Below the pieces are notes generated by a model. That model did no database searches and was not told the origin of the DNA. It saw only the letters and a list, made by a program, of their open reading frames with translations. Below, in pieces: positions 12,150-23,744 of a stretch of DNA of 64,000 nt. Position numbers and translations under genes: made by a program. Position 1 is the first letter of the stretch, and each line of letters begins with the position of its first letter. Origin of the DNA: Sipunculus nudus. Lineage: Eukaryota; Annelida; Sipuncula; Golfingiida; Sipunculidae. The stretch lies in the NCBI GenBank assembly GCA_026874595.1, contig CM049311.1, forward strand, positions 76,396,453 through 76,460,452, given 5' to 3'.

Positions 12150-14957
12150 TATATATGTTAAGGCCCAGATCTGGATCTGGTGGTCCAGACCAGATTCTGA
12201 TTGGGATTCAGTCCATCCTTAATTCTGATCTTCAATTAATAACAAAGAAAATGACTTCCTGTCTAATCAGTTGAAGGATATGGCTACCGTAACCCCTGTT
12301 TTAGATCACAACTGTATCTACTTGCTAACCGCATGTTCACAGGACTCTTTTTAATGATCAAATCAATGTAAAAATTTTTGATATATATAAAAAAATGTTT
12401 TTTTTTAATTTTAGATGTAAGGGAGTGGGAGGTTCTTAGCTCTCAAAGCAGCGGAAATCTTGCGCTTCTAAAGAAGCTACTGATTTTCCCCCTGCCTGCT
12501 TTGACCGTTTATGATGCACTTAAACACCAGGTGGCCTCACTGCTGAAAAAAATTGCCTGCAGCCGAAATGTATATGTAGGTTGTGCTAGCTACCACTAAA
12601 TCCAGAAAGCTGTCCAAGTTGTATACATATGCAAATTTTTAGGTCAATAAGTCAAACCACTACATGTATATGAGTGATTTTATCCCACAGCAGACAAACA
12701 GAAGGACTTGTGCAAAAATCGTGGCAGGGGGTGCCACCAATTTTGTGTATGATTAAGAGCTATGTTAGATCTATACACATGCAAAATTTCAAGGGGGGGG
12801 TTTGTCCAACCAGTCCTGAGATATAAGCCTGAATGTCTGCAGCGTTAACATAAAAGTAGGCGGTGCCACTTGCCAAAAAAATCAAGAAAGCTATCGAAGA
12901 TGTATACAGTTTTAGGCAGATAAGTCAAACCACTACTGAGATATGAGTGATTTTAGCCCACGGCAGACAAACAGACGGACGCTATGCAAAAATGGTTGCA
13001 GATAGTCCCTCCAATTTGTGAGATCTGAACACATGCAAAATTTTGGCCCAATCGGTCAAACAGATTCCCAAGATATGAGCTTGGATGTCTGTAGCGTTAA
13101 CTAGAATGTAGGTGGCGCCACCTGTCACAAAATCAAGAAAGCTGTCCAGGATGTATAAACCTGCAAAATTTTAGGCAGATATGTCAAACCACTGCCCAGA
13201 TATGAGTGATTTTATCCCAAGGCAGACAAACAGACAGACACTGTGCAAAAATGGTTGCAGGTGGCGCCACCAGTTTTGCATATAATAAAGAGCTATGTGA
13301 GATCTATACATATGCAAAACTTTGGCCCAATCTGTCAAACAGTTCCCGAGATATGAGCTTAGATGTCTGCAGCATAAACTAAAATGTAGGTGGTGCCACC
13401 TGTCATAAAATCAAGAAAGATGTCCAGGATGTATAAACCTGCAAAATTTAGGCAGATAAGTCAAACCACTGCCAAGATATGAGTGATTTTGTCCCACGGC
13501 AGACAAACAGACCGACGCTGTGCAAAAATGATAGCAGGTGGCACTGTCAGTTTTGTGTATGATAAAGAGCTATGTGAGATCTATACACATGCAAATAGGA
13601 AGATCCGTCAAACCAGTCTGGAGATATAAGTATGGGTGTCTGCAGTCTGAACCTGAATGTAGGTGGCGCCACCTGTCATAAAATCAAGAAAGCCATCCAG
13701 GATGTATACGCATGCTGAATTTTAGGTGAATTAGTCAAACCACTGCAGAGATAAGAGTGATTTTAACCCAAGGCTGATGAACAGATGGACACTGTGCAAA
13801 CATGGTTGCAGGGGGCGCCACCATTTTTTGTGTATGTTATAAAGCTATCCAAGGGCTACATTTGTACAAAATATTTTTCCTGATCGGTCAAACGGTTCCT
13901 GAGATATGTGGGTTTATGTGTCGAAACAGATGCACAAATGGACACTTGGCAGAGAGGAAAGGTCAGAGGTCAACGCAAATTGGTTAGGCACCAGTTCACA
14001 TGTGACCTGATAATTGGTGTAAGTTTCGGAAAAATCAGTCAAATAGTCTCAGAGGAGTTCTCCTGAAAGGAATATGGCGGCGGCGGAACCCAGTCAAAAA
14101 CATAGTACAACTAAGTTGATACATTGGTCACATAGTTACAGAATTTAATTATTTTTATTCATACATAAATAATGCATGTAAGTAAATAAAGGCTATTAGA
14201 TGTGCAACACAAGTGAGTAATATTTTTTATTACATTAATTATTTCTGAACTAGTAGGCTGAAATAAGGTGAACTTTCCTATATAAACCAGAAGTATGTGA
14301 TGAAGGTGTTTTTAGTATTATGTCAACTCACAGTCTGAATCAGGATATAAGATGTGCCACAAAAGTAAGTAATATTTTTGTATTACATTAATTAATTCCT
14401 GTCAGATATTATCAGTCCTACTAATATTCATTGGTTCAACTATGTTTTTTAAGTTTGGCATGGGACAAAAATAAATGTTAAATAAATAAAAGTAAGTAAT
14501 ATTTTTATTACATTAATTAATTCATGTCAGATATTATCAGTCCTACTTATATTCATTGGTTCAACTAATTCTATGTTTTTAAAGTTTGGCATGGGATAAA
14601 AATAAATGTTTGTCATGACAAAATAAGATTTAAGTTTATGAGTAGGCTGAACTAAGGTGAATTTTCCTATATAAATCAGAAGTATGTGATGAAGGCTTTT
14701 TTTTGTATTATGTCAACTCACAGTCTGTATCAGGATTTGGGCTGGACCAGATCCTGATCAGGGATTGGACTGGTCAGAATCCTGATCAGAATTTGGTCCA
14801 GACCAAATCCTGATTAGGATTCAGTAAAGCCAAAACCCTGATTGGGATCTGGTCCACCTCTAGTCCAGCCCACATCCCAATCAGGGTTTAGGCTGGATCA
14901 GGATGTGGATTGGACTAATCGGTGATTGGTCCAGATCATGATTTAGGCCTTGACTTA
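12150..14957 (-). mobile_element. Family G element, copy 2 (inverted), interrupted by A copy 3
   Basis: Starts TATGTTAAGGCCCAGATCTG at 12150, includes CAATTAATAACAAAGAAAATG (inverse of 4685-4705), and after A copy 3 resumes with AT-rich sequence, ending GATTTAGGCCTTGACTTATA at 14957. Inside, about 126 bases are tandemly duplicated (14365-14490 and 14491-14615). The arm 14730-14945 is the degenerate GATCAGG/GGTCC word array. Confidence 0.5.
12555..14110 (+). mobile_element. Family A element, copy 3, both ends eroded
   Basis: At least ten tandem units with the GGTGGCGCCACC box (exact at 13111, 13260 and 13662; variants elsewhere), each followed by TGTCATAAAATCAAGAAAGC-like or GTTTTGTGTATGATAAAGAG-like half units. 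It ends with the GAAAGGTCAGAGGTCA block, GGCGGCGG and AAAACATAGTA, but the terminal hairpin is lost. It lies inside an inverted family G copy (12150-14957). Confidence 0.7.
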
Positions 14958-15124
14958 TAAATGTAAAATTTGAATGGTTATGAAAAATTGAATTTTTTTT
15001 TTTAATTTAATAATTGTATCTTTATATGGTAAGAAATTGTGTCATTTTATTTGATTATTGTGAAATGTAAGTATCAGGTTCAGTTGTCTGCACAGTGTTT
15101 ATACAACTGACTGGTTTGTTTCAG

Positions 15125-15334
15125 ACAACCGGTGATGAGCAAACATTGATCCTCTCTATCCCAGATCCTACAGTTAGAAATTTGTATGTCCCACTGACCC
15201 TAAGAACTGAGCATCCTAAAAAGATTTTGAGCACCACAGATGCTTATCCCTGTGCAGCAGCAGCAGAAAAGTGGAGACGGGATGGACCCGCACCAGCTCC
15301 CTCACCAATGACAAAAGCAGAGAGTAGACTTTGA
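15125..15334 (+). CDS. Candidate terminal coding exon, product unknown
   Basis: A splice acceptor (GGTTTGTTTCAG) is followed by 69 open codons and TGA. The peptide starts TTGDEQTLILSIPDPTVRNL and ends PSPMTKAESRL. Its composition is protein-like, with an Ala-rich stretch (CAAAAEKW) near residue 45 and a Pro/Ala-rich tail, and it is less AT-rich than its surroundings. I saw no second copy in the window. A further open stretch (15396-15587) follows and could be 3' UTR. It lies inside FBXO3 intron 2 on the opposite strand. I do not recognise the family; a retained gene fragment is equally possible. Confidence 0.33.
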   Translation, partial: TTGDEQTLILSIPDPTVRNLYVPLTLRTEHPKKILSTTDAYPCAAAAEKWRRDGPAPAPSPMTKAESRL

Positions 15335-15599
15335 TTCCAGTATTTTGGCTTCGAGTTTATTGTAAGGAGAAGAATAGAAGCGAAGTGTTTGTAGATTGTT
15401 GAGAATGCCACACCAATCAGAGTGCAAAACGGTCCAAGACACCTTCCCAGGTCAGCTACAGAACGCCACATACCAGGTCCAAGAAACGAAAATGGATGAG
15501 ATAGCAGGGCAGCAGCAACCACATCCTCTCTGGGTAAAACACCTGTATACCACCTTCACTGCATGCAGACAGCGCAGCCTTGCCTAGAACTCTTTTTGC

Positions 15600-18500
15600 A
15601 AATGTTATGCAAGCGATCATTAGCTCGTGAATACTATATTATATGAAAATGCTTTTTATTTAATCTTTGGTCATGAGGCCAGGATATTACAAAGGGTACC
15701 TGTCGACTGCTGTGACATCAATTGATCTCAAGGGCTTCAGAGGTTATGAACTGTTTTTTTCTGATGCTTGTGCATGAAAACAAACATGTTGCAAGCACCT
15801 GCTTGAGTTGAATGATTGACAGCCAAGTGCAGGGATTGTTGGATGATTTGCTCCAGTGTTTGTTTTTACCTGTGTTTGTTAAATGAGGTGTCCTAACTCA
15901 GGACAGAACATAATAAATCTACAACTGAGGCATGAAATATCCATGCAAGGCTGTATAGAACTATAAGTTGTTCACAGTTGTGGTTGTTCTCTGTCTGAAT
16001 GGGTATAAGGGGGCCACAGAGATCCACAGGAGAATAAACCAAAATGAGGAACCAGCTTATGTTTTATTAAACTAACATACAGTAAAATGACATAATCATA
16101 TAATAATCATATAAGAAGTTTTCAGTACATATTAATGTAGGTATTTTCTAAGATTTTGGAAAAAGAGGGTTCTCTAACCAAAACTACAAAACCAAAAAAA
16201 TATCAAAGTTGATCATAATATAAAGTCCAAGCCCATTTTAAAAGCTTCTCAGTCCTTTTTGTAGAGTCTTTGCCCATTTTTGGGAAGCAGTAGCTTTCAT
16301 AAGGGTTACAAAAAAAATATTTCATAACTGTCATTAAAATGCTTTCATGAATTTAAACGATTACCAAAATGTACCCTTTAAACTTTTTAAAAACATGTTT
16401 TAGTTCAGCCATAATGGGAAAATGTAAACTGTGCGATGGCCTTTGCAAATTTGAACAATTTTAAAAGTACATTTATTTAACTTACTGTGAAATCTTGGTA
16501 TATAAATAAATATATATAATATGTATACTTCCTTGTGTTGCAACACTGGTATTCCCTTGCACTTCATTTCTGTATGCTAGTAACTGAGGATATTAAAATG
16601 CGTCTATGGTACATAAGAAAAAGCTTTTAAAAATCTCCTTTCCCCCGAGAAAAAACAATTATTTCAGTAAAGAAGAAAATTTGCTGTGAGAATATTTCAT
16701 TTATGAAGTAAAATTGTAATATATATTGAGTCGGACACAATTAACAACAAGATGCATCTTTTATTGTTAGAGACAATTAATTAATCTTCATGCAGAATAA
16801 ATCACAGAGACCACTGTAACTTTAACAGAGAGAATAAAGTGGAACATTGCCAGTTTAGTATCTGTTGGGAACCTATCAGATATGCTTTGGCTGGTCAGAC
16901 GAGCTTCTGCCAGAAAACTATAAAGTGAGGCGTTCAGCAGTGTCTAGGGCAGATCATCTTGAGGGCTCAGCAAGTGCATGTTGAGCTTAAACTATGTCTG
17001 ACCTTCCCCCTAAATGCAGTGTAACTGTGTGATCTCATGACCAGTCAGCTAAATATTGTATAAACTTTCTTCATTTAATTCTAGGAACTCTGTGTTAAGC
17101 TCTACAAGACTTCTGGTATTAGAGAAATTCTGTGATAATTCTGACCAGCTGGTTTATGGGCAGTATCATTTAACTGTAATTCAAGGAGTCATCTTTAGCA
17201 GTTTCTTTAACTAATCTGGTTTGTCTGTAAATAATTTATTACTGAATAGTCCTATATTATATGTAAATGTTATCATTCTAATAAATAGTATTTAAGTACC
17301 TGAATCTTTTATTACCTCTGCCAACCTAGCAGCTGGGGTTATGTTTTTGTGAGCATATGTTTGTCTGTTTGTCTGTTAGCCATTAACACAAAAAGTCCTC
17401 ATAGAAGTTTGATAACATTTTCAGGAAAGCTTGGCAATGATACCAGGAACAATTGATTAAATTTTGGGGGCAATCCATGCGTAAATAACCCCAAAATTAA
17501 TTCTAGTTAATAGTATGGTATATGAGCAAGTTTTGAGTAATCAGCATTTACTTTGACTTTGGTATAATCTCTGACCTTTATGATCACGGCTACATTACAA
17601 TACAGTGTATAGCATCTGACAAAGGCTGATCATTGGGCCAAAACCTGAATGAAAAGGTGGTGAATATTATTGGTGCTACAATCAGCAGTCAGAGATGAAA
17701 CCCCATAATGATGACCAGGCTAAATGCTTTGCATGCATGGTCACATACAAGATTTTTCATTCTATATTACTTTTATCATATACATGGTTTTAATAATTAT
17801 GTGGTCAGAGACCATATGGATACCTTGGCCAGTACTCTAAAAAAAAGCTGGTTTGTAATACAAAGAAATGTCACAGTCCAACAACTCCATGGTTTTATTA
17901 CAAGTTAGCTCAGCCTGCTAGAGGAAACTGATTCCAAACACCAGTGAAGAATGACAGTGACAAACAAATTGCCCTATTACACAATTAAATCATTTGAACA
18001 AAAACATTATGGTGAACCAGATAACCTCCAAAATTTAAAGGAATGCACCATGAGTGTCAACCTTACCCTACACCAGATAACAAACCAAGTGAACAACCAC
18101 AACCAAAAAAAGTGTAACCAGCTGACAGATAAAATTATTACCAAGTTTTTTTCAGCCATTTATTGAAAGTCAACCAGTGCAAACCAGGCATAAGGACTGC
18201 AAGTGTCGGCAATGACAAGTCATTCGCGTCTCGTCGCCTCGAAATATGCCAACTGGTTTACCTGCTGACTATACTGGTACGGTGCCAGCTGTTAAGATGC
18301 GGTAATTGGGGCGACGGCTTTGTCTGTACACACTGAAATCAGCATTTTGTCAAAGCAACATCAAACTGTTTTGATGGGGTTTTTTTGTCCCCTGAACACC
18401 TGGATGCCCAACACACATGAATAAATACCAGATTAATGGGTTATTTCATAGTAAAAAGTGAACATTCAGCATACTGGAATTTGGCAATATGGACTCAGCA

Positions 18501-18880
18501 TTTTGGGATTCGACAAAGTGGGATTTGGCAAACTGGCATGTTACCTTTCTCACTGAGCAGAAGTGGACAAACTGATTGACTATGAGGGATCTCTTCTAGA
18601 AATTGCTTACTTGATCAGCTGTCCTGATCTGGCTATTGTTAATATTTGCAATTCATATAAAACAAGGCCTAATGGCCTAATGCAAACCTGTGCAAAGTTT
18701 GGGAGTATGAAAGGAGGTTTATTTTTTAAATTTAATATTGATCCTCTTATGTCCTGCATATCTAACTTAGTAATTATGATTTCAACAAAATGGAGGTTTA
18801 GGACCTGCAAGTCTTTGACTAGGACATTTTAAAACTAGGATGTATCAGTCAGGATATTTCAGATATGTTCTTTTTGCCAG
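15600..18880. other. Mostly low-copy AT-rich intron sequence
   Basis: Apart from the dispersed repeat at 17310-17525 I see nothing I can name. A CpG-containing patch at 18205-18330 (CAAGTCATTCGCGTCTCGTC) stands out from the AT-rich background without a recognisable frame. Confidence 0.45.
17310..17525 (+). repeat. Dispersed repeat of the CTCTGCCAA...GGTTATG type
   Basis: TTACCTCTGCCAACCTAGCA then GGGGTTATGTTTTTGTGAGC, TTTGTCTGTTTGTCTGTTAG and ACACAAAAAGTCCTCATAGA. Repeats with these words are common in marine invertebrate genomes (recalled). Only one copy is seen in the window. Confidence 0.35.
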
Positions 18881-18884
18881 GGAG

Positions 18885-19165
18885 GATTACTGGGACAGAT
18901 TAACGGACAATATGGCAGCATGGTTTTGGAGAAGAACATTTTTTTATGTTTTTTAGCTTCTTCCCTAAAAAATCTAAGAAAATGCAGTAAGCCAAGAAAT
19001 AACAAAATTTGATAGAATTTTTAAGATGACAATTTTTTTGAAAAAAATTGGTGATACTAGCTCCTGCCATTTTTGAGATAGCTATGACGCATGACGGAAG
19101 ACAGAAGACGGACAACACCACACCATTGCATAAGTTCACAGATTTGCTAAAAATGCAAACCAAAT
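18885..19165 (+). mobile_element. Family D element fragment, 3' part
   Basis: Matches 55130-55395: a GGAGAAGAA...TTTTTAGCTT block, ATCTAAGAAAATGCAGTAAG, GCTCCTGCC(A/G)TTTTTGAGATA, and a tail with ACGGAAGACAGAAGACGGAC ending GATTTGCTAAAAA. The 3' end GCTAAAAA is shared with families C and E. Confidence 0.55.
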
Positions 19166-19548
19166 TTTTTCAAACAGTTGAAAGACATATTTCCAATAAT
19201 CTGGGAAATCTTGTGTCTAAACATCGAGATGCTGTGTCTAGACGTCTAGACACATTGTCTAGACACCAGACAGAGCCAGGTCAGTTGCCATGGTGATGTC
19301 TGGACCCCACCTGGTTGTACTGAGTGACCTCTTGACTTGGCTGCTGAAACTCAGCATGTTGTCAAATCTGTTTTCAAAAAGAGAAAGCCTTTTTCCATTG
19401 GCTACACTGCTTTTTTAAAGCTGCATTTACCCAATATATTCTTATAAAACTGGGAAAACCCTAACAAAAAAATAATTCTTGTAAAGTTTAAACCAATCAG
19501 CTTAACAGTTTCATCATAAAACAGTCTATAAGCTAACAGAGTCTTAAA

Positions 19549-19906
19549 TTACATTTTCTCTTGTAAAAAACAGATCAATGTAGGTGGCGCCACCAATACC
19601 GCAATTTCAGATATGACATATGTGACCAACATTGGCATAAAATTTGGTGATGATAGCTGTTGCCGTTTCTGAGATTTTAATTTAAAGGGTGCTTTTTTGA
19701 ACAGATGACTAAGTTCAACCTCCTGTAATTCGACCAAAAATCTCCAAACTGGAACCATTCAAATAAACTTGAGAAAGATTGTTCCAGGGATCATTTCTGT
19801 GAAATACTGGACAATTTGGCTGGACAGTTTCGGAGAAGAAGATTTTTAAAGCTTTTTCAGCTTTTTCCCTATAAATTCTAAGAAAATGCAGTTAGAAAAA
19901 AAATAA
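19549..19906 (+). mobile_element. Family D element fragment, core, cut by E copy 1
   Basis: Carries an exact GGTGGCGCCACC (19583) followed by AATACCGCAATTTCAGA, then GTTCAACCTCCTGTAA and GGAGAAGAAGATTTTTAAAG, colinear with 54955-55228. It stops at AAAAAAAATAA where E copy 1 begins. Confidence 0.6.
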
Positions 19907-21108
19907 ACAAGTGACCCAGGGGTTATGACGCTCAGCTGACCAGGAAGACATTGACAAAAGTAATTTTATCATCTGAATGTCAAATTTGAATGAAATACTT
20001 TTTCCAAACTTGACCTTTTGTATAAAATCATCCAATATTCATTGGGGTACTATGGAGCTCTGTAGCATGAAGGATATGGGTAACAGACACCTATTTTCAA
20101 GGTTTACAAGATGACTTTTCAGGGGTCTCCCAGCATGTCAAAAAATAAAATTCTAGGTCCAGTTATTATGATTTGTGCCCTGTTAACAAATCCAAATGTT
20201 TATTCTGGGGGGTATTTCAAAGCCACATAGGATGAAGGATATGGGTAACAGAGATGCAATTTCAGGTGCACAAGGAGACTATTTTTTAGGGGCCTCCCAG
20301 CATATTAAGAAAGGAGATTCTAGGTCAAGTCATTATAATTTGTGCTCTGTTAACAGATGACCAAATCTTTATTCTGGGGAGTACTTCGGAGCCCCAGAGC
20401 ATGAAGGATATGGGTAACAGGGACCTTATTTCCGGTTTACATGTAGACCTTTTATGGGCTTCCCTCGAGGTGAGGACAGAAGATTCTAGGTCCAGTCATT
20501 ATGATTTGTGCCCTGTTAATATATGACCAAATCTTTATTCTGGGGGGTACTTCAGGGCCCCATAGCTCACAGAATATGGGTAACAGGGACCTTATTTCGG
20601 GTTTCCATGTAGACCTTTTATGGGCTTCCCTGGAGGTGAGGACAGACGATTCTAGGTCCAGTCATTATGATTTGTGCCCTGTTTACAGATGACCAAATGT
20701 TTAAAGATCACAAAAGTAGAGAAAAAAAAATCGTAAAAAATAAAAAAATATAGGTGGCGCCACCAATCTCCAGAAATTGATGAAACACTCCATGATCAAT
20801 ATCCATGCAAAGAATCATGGTGATTAATGCATAAGTTGTTCAGATACTTGAGCTTTTGTATTAAATTTTGCATTATTCTGGGGGGTACTTCAGAACCCCA
20901 TAGCTCGAAGAATATAGGTCACAGTGACCAAATTTAAGGTTTACATGGAGAATTTCCATAGACCTCCCAGGATTTCAAGTAAGAAGATTCCCGGTCTAGC
21001 GGTTACGATTTGTGCCCTGTTAACAGACAGACGCCTGGATGGCCGGACGGACGACGGACAAAAGGTGATCCCTACAGCCCAGATGACTTTCAGTCAGCTG
21101 GGCTAAAA
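19907..21108 (+). mobile_element. Family E element, copy 1, inserted in family D
   Basis: Starts ACAAGTGACCCAGGGGTTAT then GCTCAGCTGAC. Ends AGCCCAGATGACTTTCAGTC then AGCTGGGCTAAAA; GTCAGCTGGGC is the inverse of the 5' motif and forms the 3' hairpin. The core consists of units of about 170 bases with GGGGTACTTCGGAGCCC, ATGGGTAACAG and TTCTAGGTCCAGTCATTATG. A GACGGACGACGGAC tail precedes the end. It interrupts family D sequence that runs on unbroken at 55228. Confidence 0.65.
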
Positions 21109-23345
21109 ATTGAAAAAATACAGGTGGCGCCACCAGAATGCAGAAACTGATGAAACATTTCATGATCAATATCCATGCAAAGAATCATGGTGATCAATAT
21201 AATAATTGTTCAGATACTTGAGCTTTTGTATCAAATTTTCCATTATTCTGGGGGGTACTTCGGAGCCCCATAGCTCAGAGGTTATGGGTAACAGAGACCT
21301 AATTTCAAGTTTTTAAGGAAACTTTTCATGGGCCTCTCAGGATGTCAAATGAGAAGATTCTAGGTCCAGTTGTTACAATTTGTGCCATGTTAACAGATGA
21401 CCGCATCTTATGAGGTCTCAAAAATAGAGAAAAAAATTCGTAAAAATAAAAAAAATACAGGTGGCGCCACCATACTGCAGAAACTGATGACACATTCCAT
21501 GATCAATATCCATGCAAAGAATCATGGTGATCACTGCAATAGTTGTTTAGATAATTGAGGTTTTGTATCAAATTGTCCATTATTCTGAGGGATACTTCAG
21601 ATGACTTACAGTCAGCTGAGCTAAAAACACTTAATGGTCAATATCCATGCAAAGAATCATGATGATCTCCGTATTAGTTGTTCAGATACTTCAGCTTTTG
21701 TATCAAATTGTCCATTATTCTGAGGGATACTTCAGAGTCCTATAGCTTGAAGGATATGGGTAACAGAGACCTAATCTCAAGTTTCCACAGGCACTCTTCA
21801 TGGGCCTCCTTGCATGACAAGAATGAAGTTTCTAGGTCCAGTTGTTGCAATTTGTACCCTCTTGATAGATAACATAGGTGGCTCCACCAGTCTGCAGGAA
21901 CTGATGGAACATTTCATAATCAATATGTATGCCAAAAATCATGACCATCAGTGATGTAGTTATTGAGATATTGAAGTTTTTGTATGAAATTTTTGACTAC
22001 TCGGGGGGGAGGGGGGTACTTTGGGGCCCCATAGCTCGAAGGATATGGTTAACAGAGACCTAATTTCTGGTTTCCAATGATATTTTTCATGGACCTCTCA
22101 GTGTGTCAAGAATGAAGATTCTAGGTCCAGTCGTTACGATTTGTGCCATGCTAACAGATGACAACTCCTTAAAGGTCTCATAAATAGAGGAAAAAATCGT
22201 AAAAAAATCAAACAATAAAGGTGGCACCACCAGTCTGCAGGAAGTGATGACACATCTCATGATCAATAGTTATGCTACAAATCATGACCATCATTCAAGT
22301 AGTTAATGAGATATTGAAGTTTTTGTATGAAATTTTTTACTTTTCTTGGGGGTACTTTGGGGCTCCATAGCTCGAAGAATATGGGTAACAGAGACCTAAT
22401 TTTGGTTTCCATGGAGACTTTTCATAGGTCTCTCAGTGTGTCGAGAATGAAGATTCTAGGTCCAGTCCTTATGATTTGTGCCACGTTAACAGATGACAGC
22501 ATCCTTAAAGGTCTCAAAAATAGAGGAAAAAATCGTAAAAAATCAAACAATACAGGTGGCGCCAAAAGTCTGCAGGAACTGATGGAACATTTCATAATCA
22601 ATATGTATGCCAAAAATCATGACCATCAGTGATGTAGTTATTGAGATATTGAAGTTTTTGTATGAAATTTTTGACTACTCGGGGGGGAGGGGGGTACTTT
22701 GGGGCCCCATAGCTCGAAGGATATGGTTAACAGAGACCTAATTTCTGGTTTCCAATGATATTTTTCATGGACCTCTCAGTGTGTCAAGAATGAAGATTCT
22801 AGGTCCAGTCGTTACGATTTGTGCCATGCTAACAGATGACAGCATCCTTAAAGGTCTCATAAATAGAGGAAAAAATCGTAAAAAAATCAAACAATAAAGG
22901 TGGCACCACCAGTCTGCAGGAAGTGATGACACATCTCATGATCAATAGTTATGCTACAAATCATGACCATCATTCAAGTAGTTAATGAGATATTGAAGTT
23001 TTTGTATGAAATTTTTTACTTTTCTTGGGGGTACTTTGGGGCTCCATAGCTCGAAGAATATGGGTAACAGAGACCTAATTTCTGGTTTCCATGGAGACTT
23101 TTCATAGGTCTCTCAGTGTGTCATGAATGAAGATTCTAGGTCCAGTCTTTATGATTTGTGCCTTGTTAACAGATGTTTACATTTTGAAAGGTCTCAAAAA
23201 TAGAGAAAAAATTTCGTAAAAAATTGAACGATACAGGTGGCGCCACCAGTCTGCAGGAAGTGATGGAACATCTCATGATCAATATATATGACAAAAATCA
23301 TGACCATCAGTCAAGTATTTAATGAGATATTGAAGTTTTTGCATA
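21109..23345 (+). repeat. Family E-core tandem array with 340-base units and a 679-base higher-order repeat
   Basis: Units of about 340 bases carry GGTGGCGCCACC (exact at 21123, 21460 and 23236), CTGCAGGAACTGATG and GGGGTACTTTGGGG. From 21891 to about 23240 two adjacent 679-base blocks are almost identical, indicating a recent unequal exchange. An internal 3'-end remnant (GTCAGCTGAGCTAAAAA) occurs at 21613. No coding sequence. Confidence 0.75.
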
Positions 23346-23629
23346 ATGACTGTAATTGCTTAGCCTTGATTACATGGCAACTCTATTCAGTCTAATTGCA
23401 CTTTCATTCAGCTCCTATGCACACCTTTCTTTAATTGTATCTGTTGTGACACATCAGGGAAATCTCTGATTGGTTTACTAATGGTTTACAATGGTTTATG
23501 AATCTTGCCTAAAGTAATGCTGTTGGGGTAGAGGCAGCTACAAACTGGGGGCCAAGCCCTAAACAGGGGCTCGGCATACCCTCTCCTTTATAGCTAAAAT
23601 AAAGAATCTTTTACATCAACTCAGAGACT

Positions 23630-23740
23630 TGTAAGTTTGTCACCAATGCATCCTGGACCAGGTTATAATCACTACAGCACGACACACACCACACAAAGGA
23701 CGACGCTGCACCATCGCATAAGCTCGCATGTTTGCTAAAA
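23630..23740 (+). mobile_element. Family D 3'-end remnant
   Basis: GGACGACGCTGCACCATCGC followed by ATAAGCTCGCATGTTTGCTAAAAA matches the last 70 bases of the family D copy at 55330-55398. Confidence 0.5.
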
Positions 23741-23744
23741 AGTC

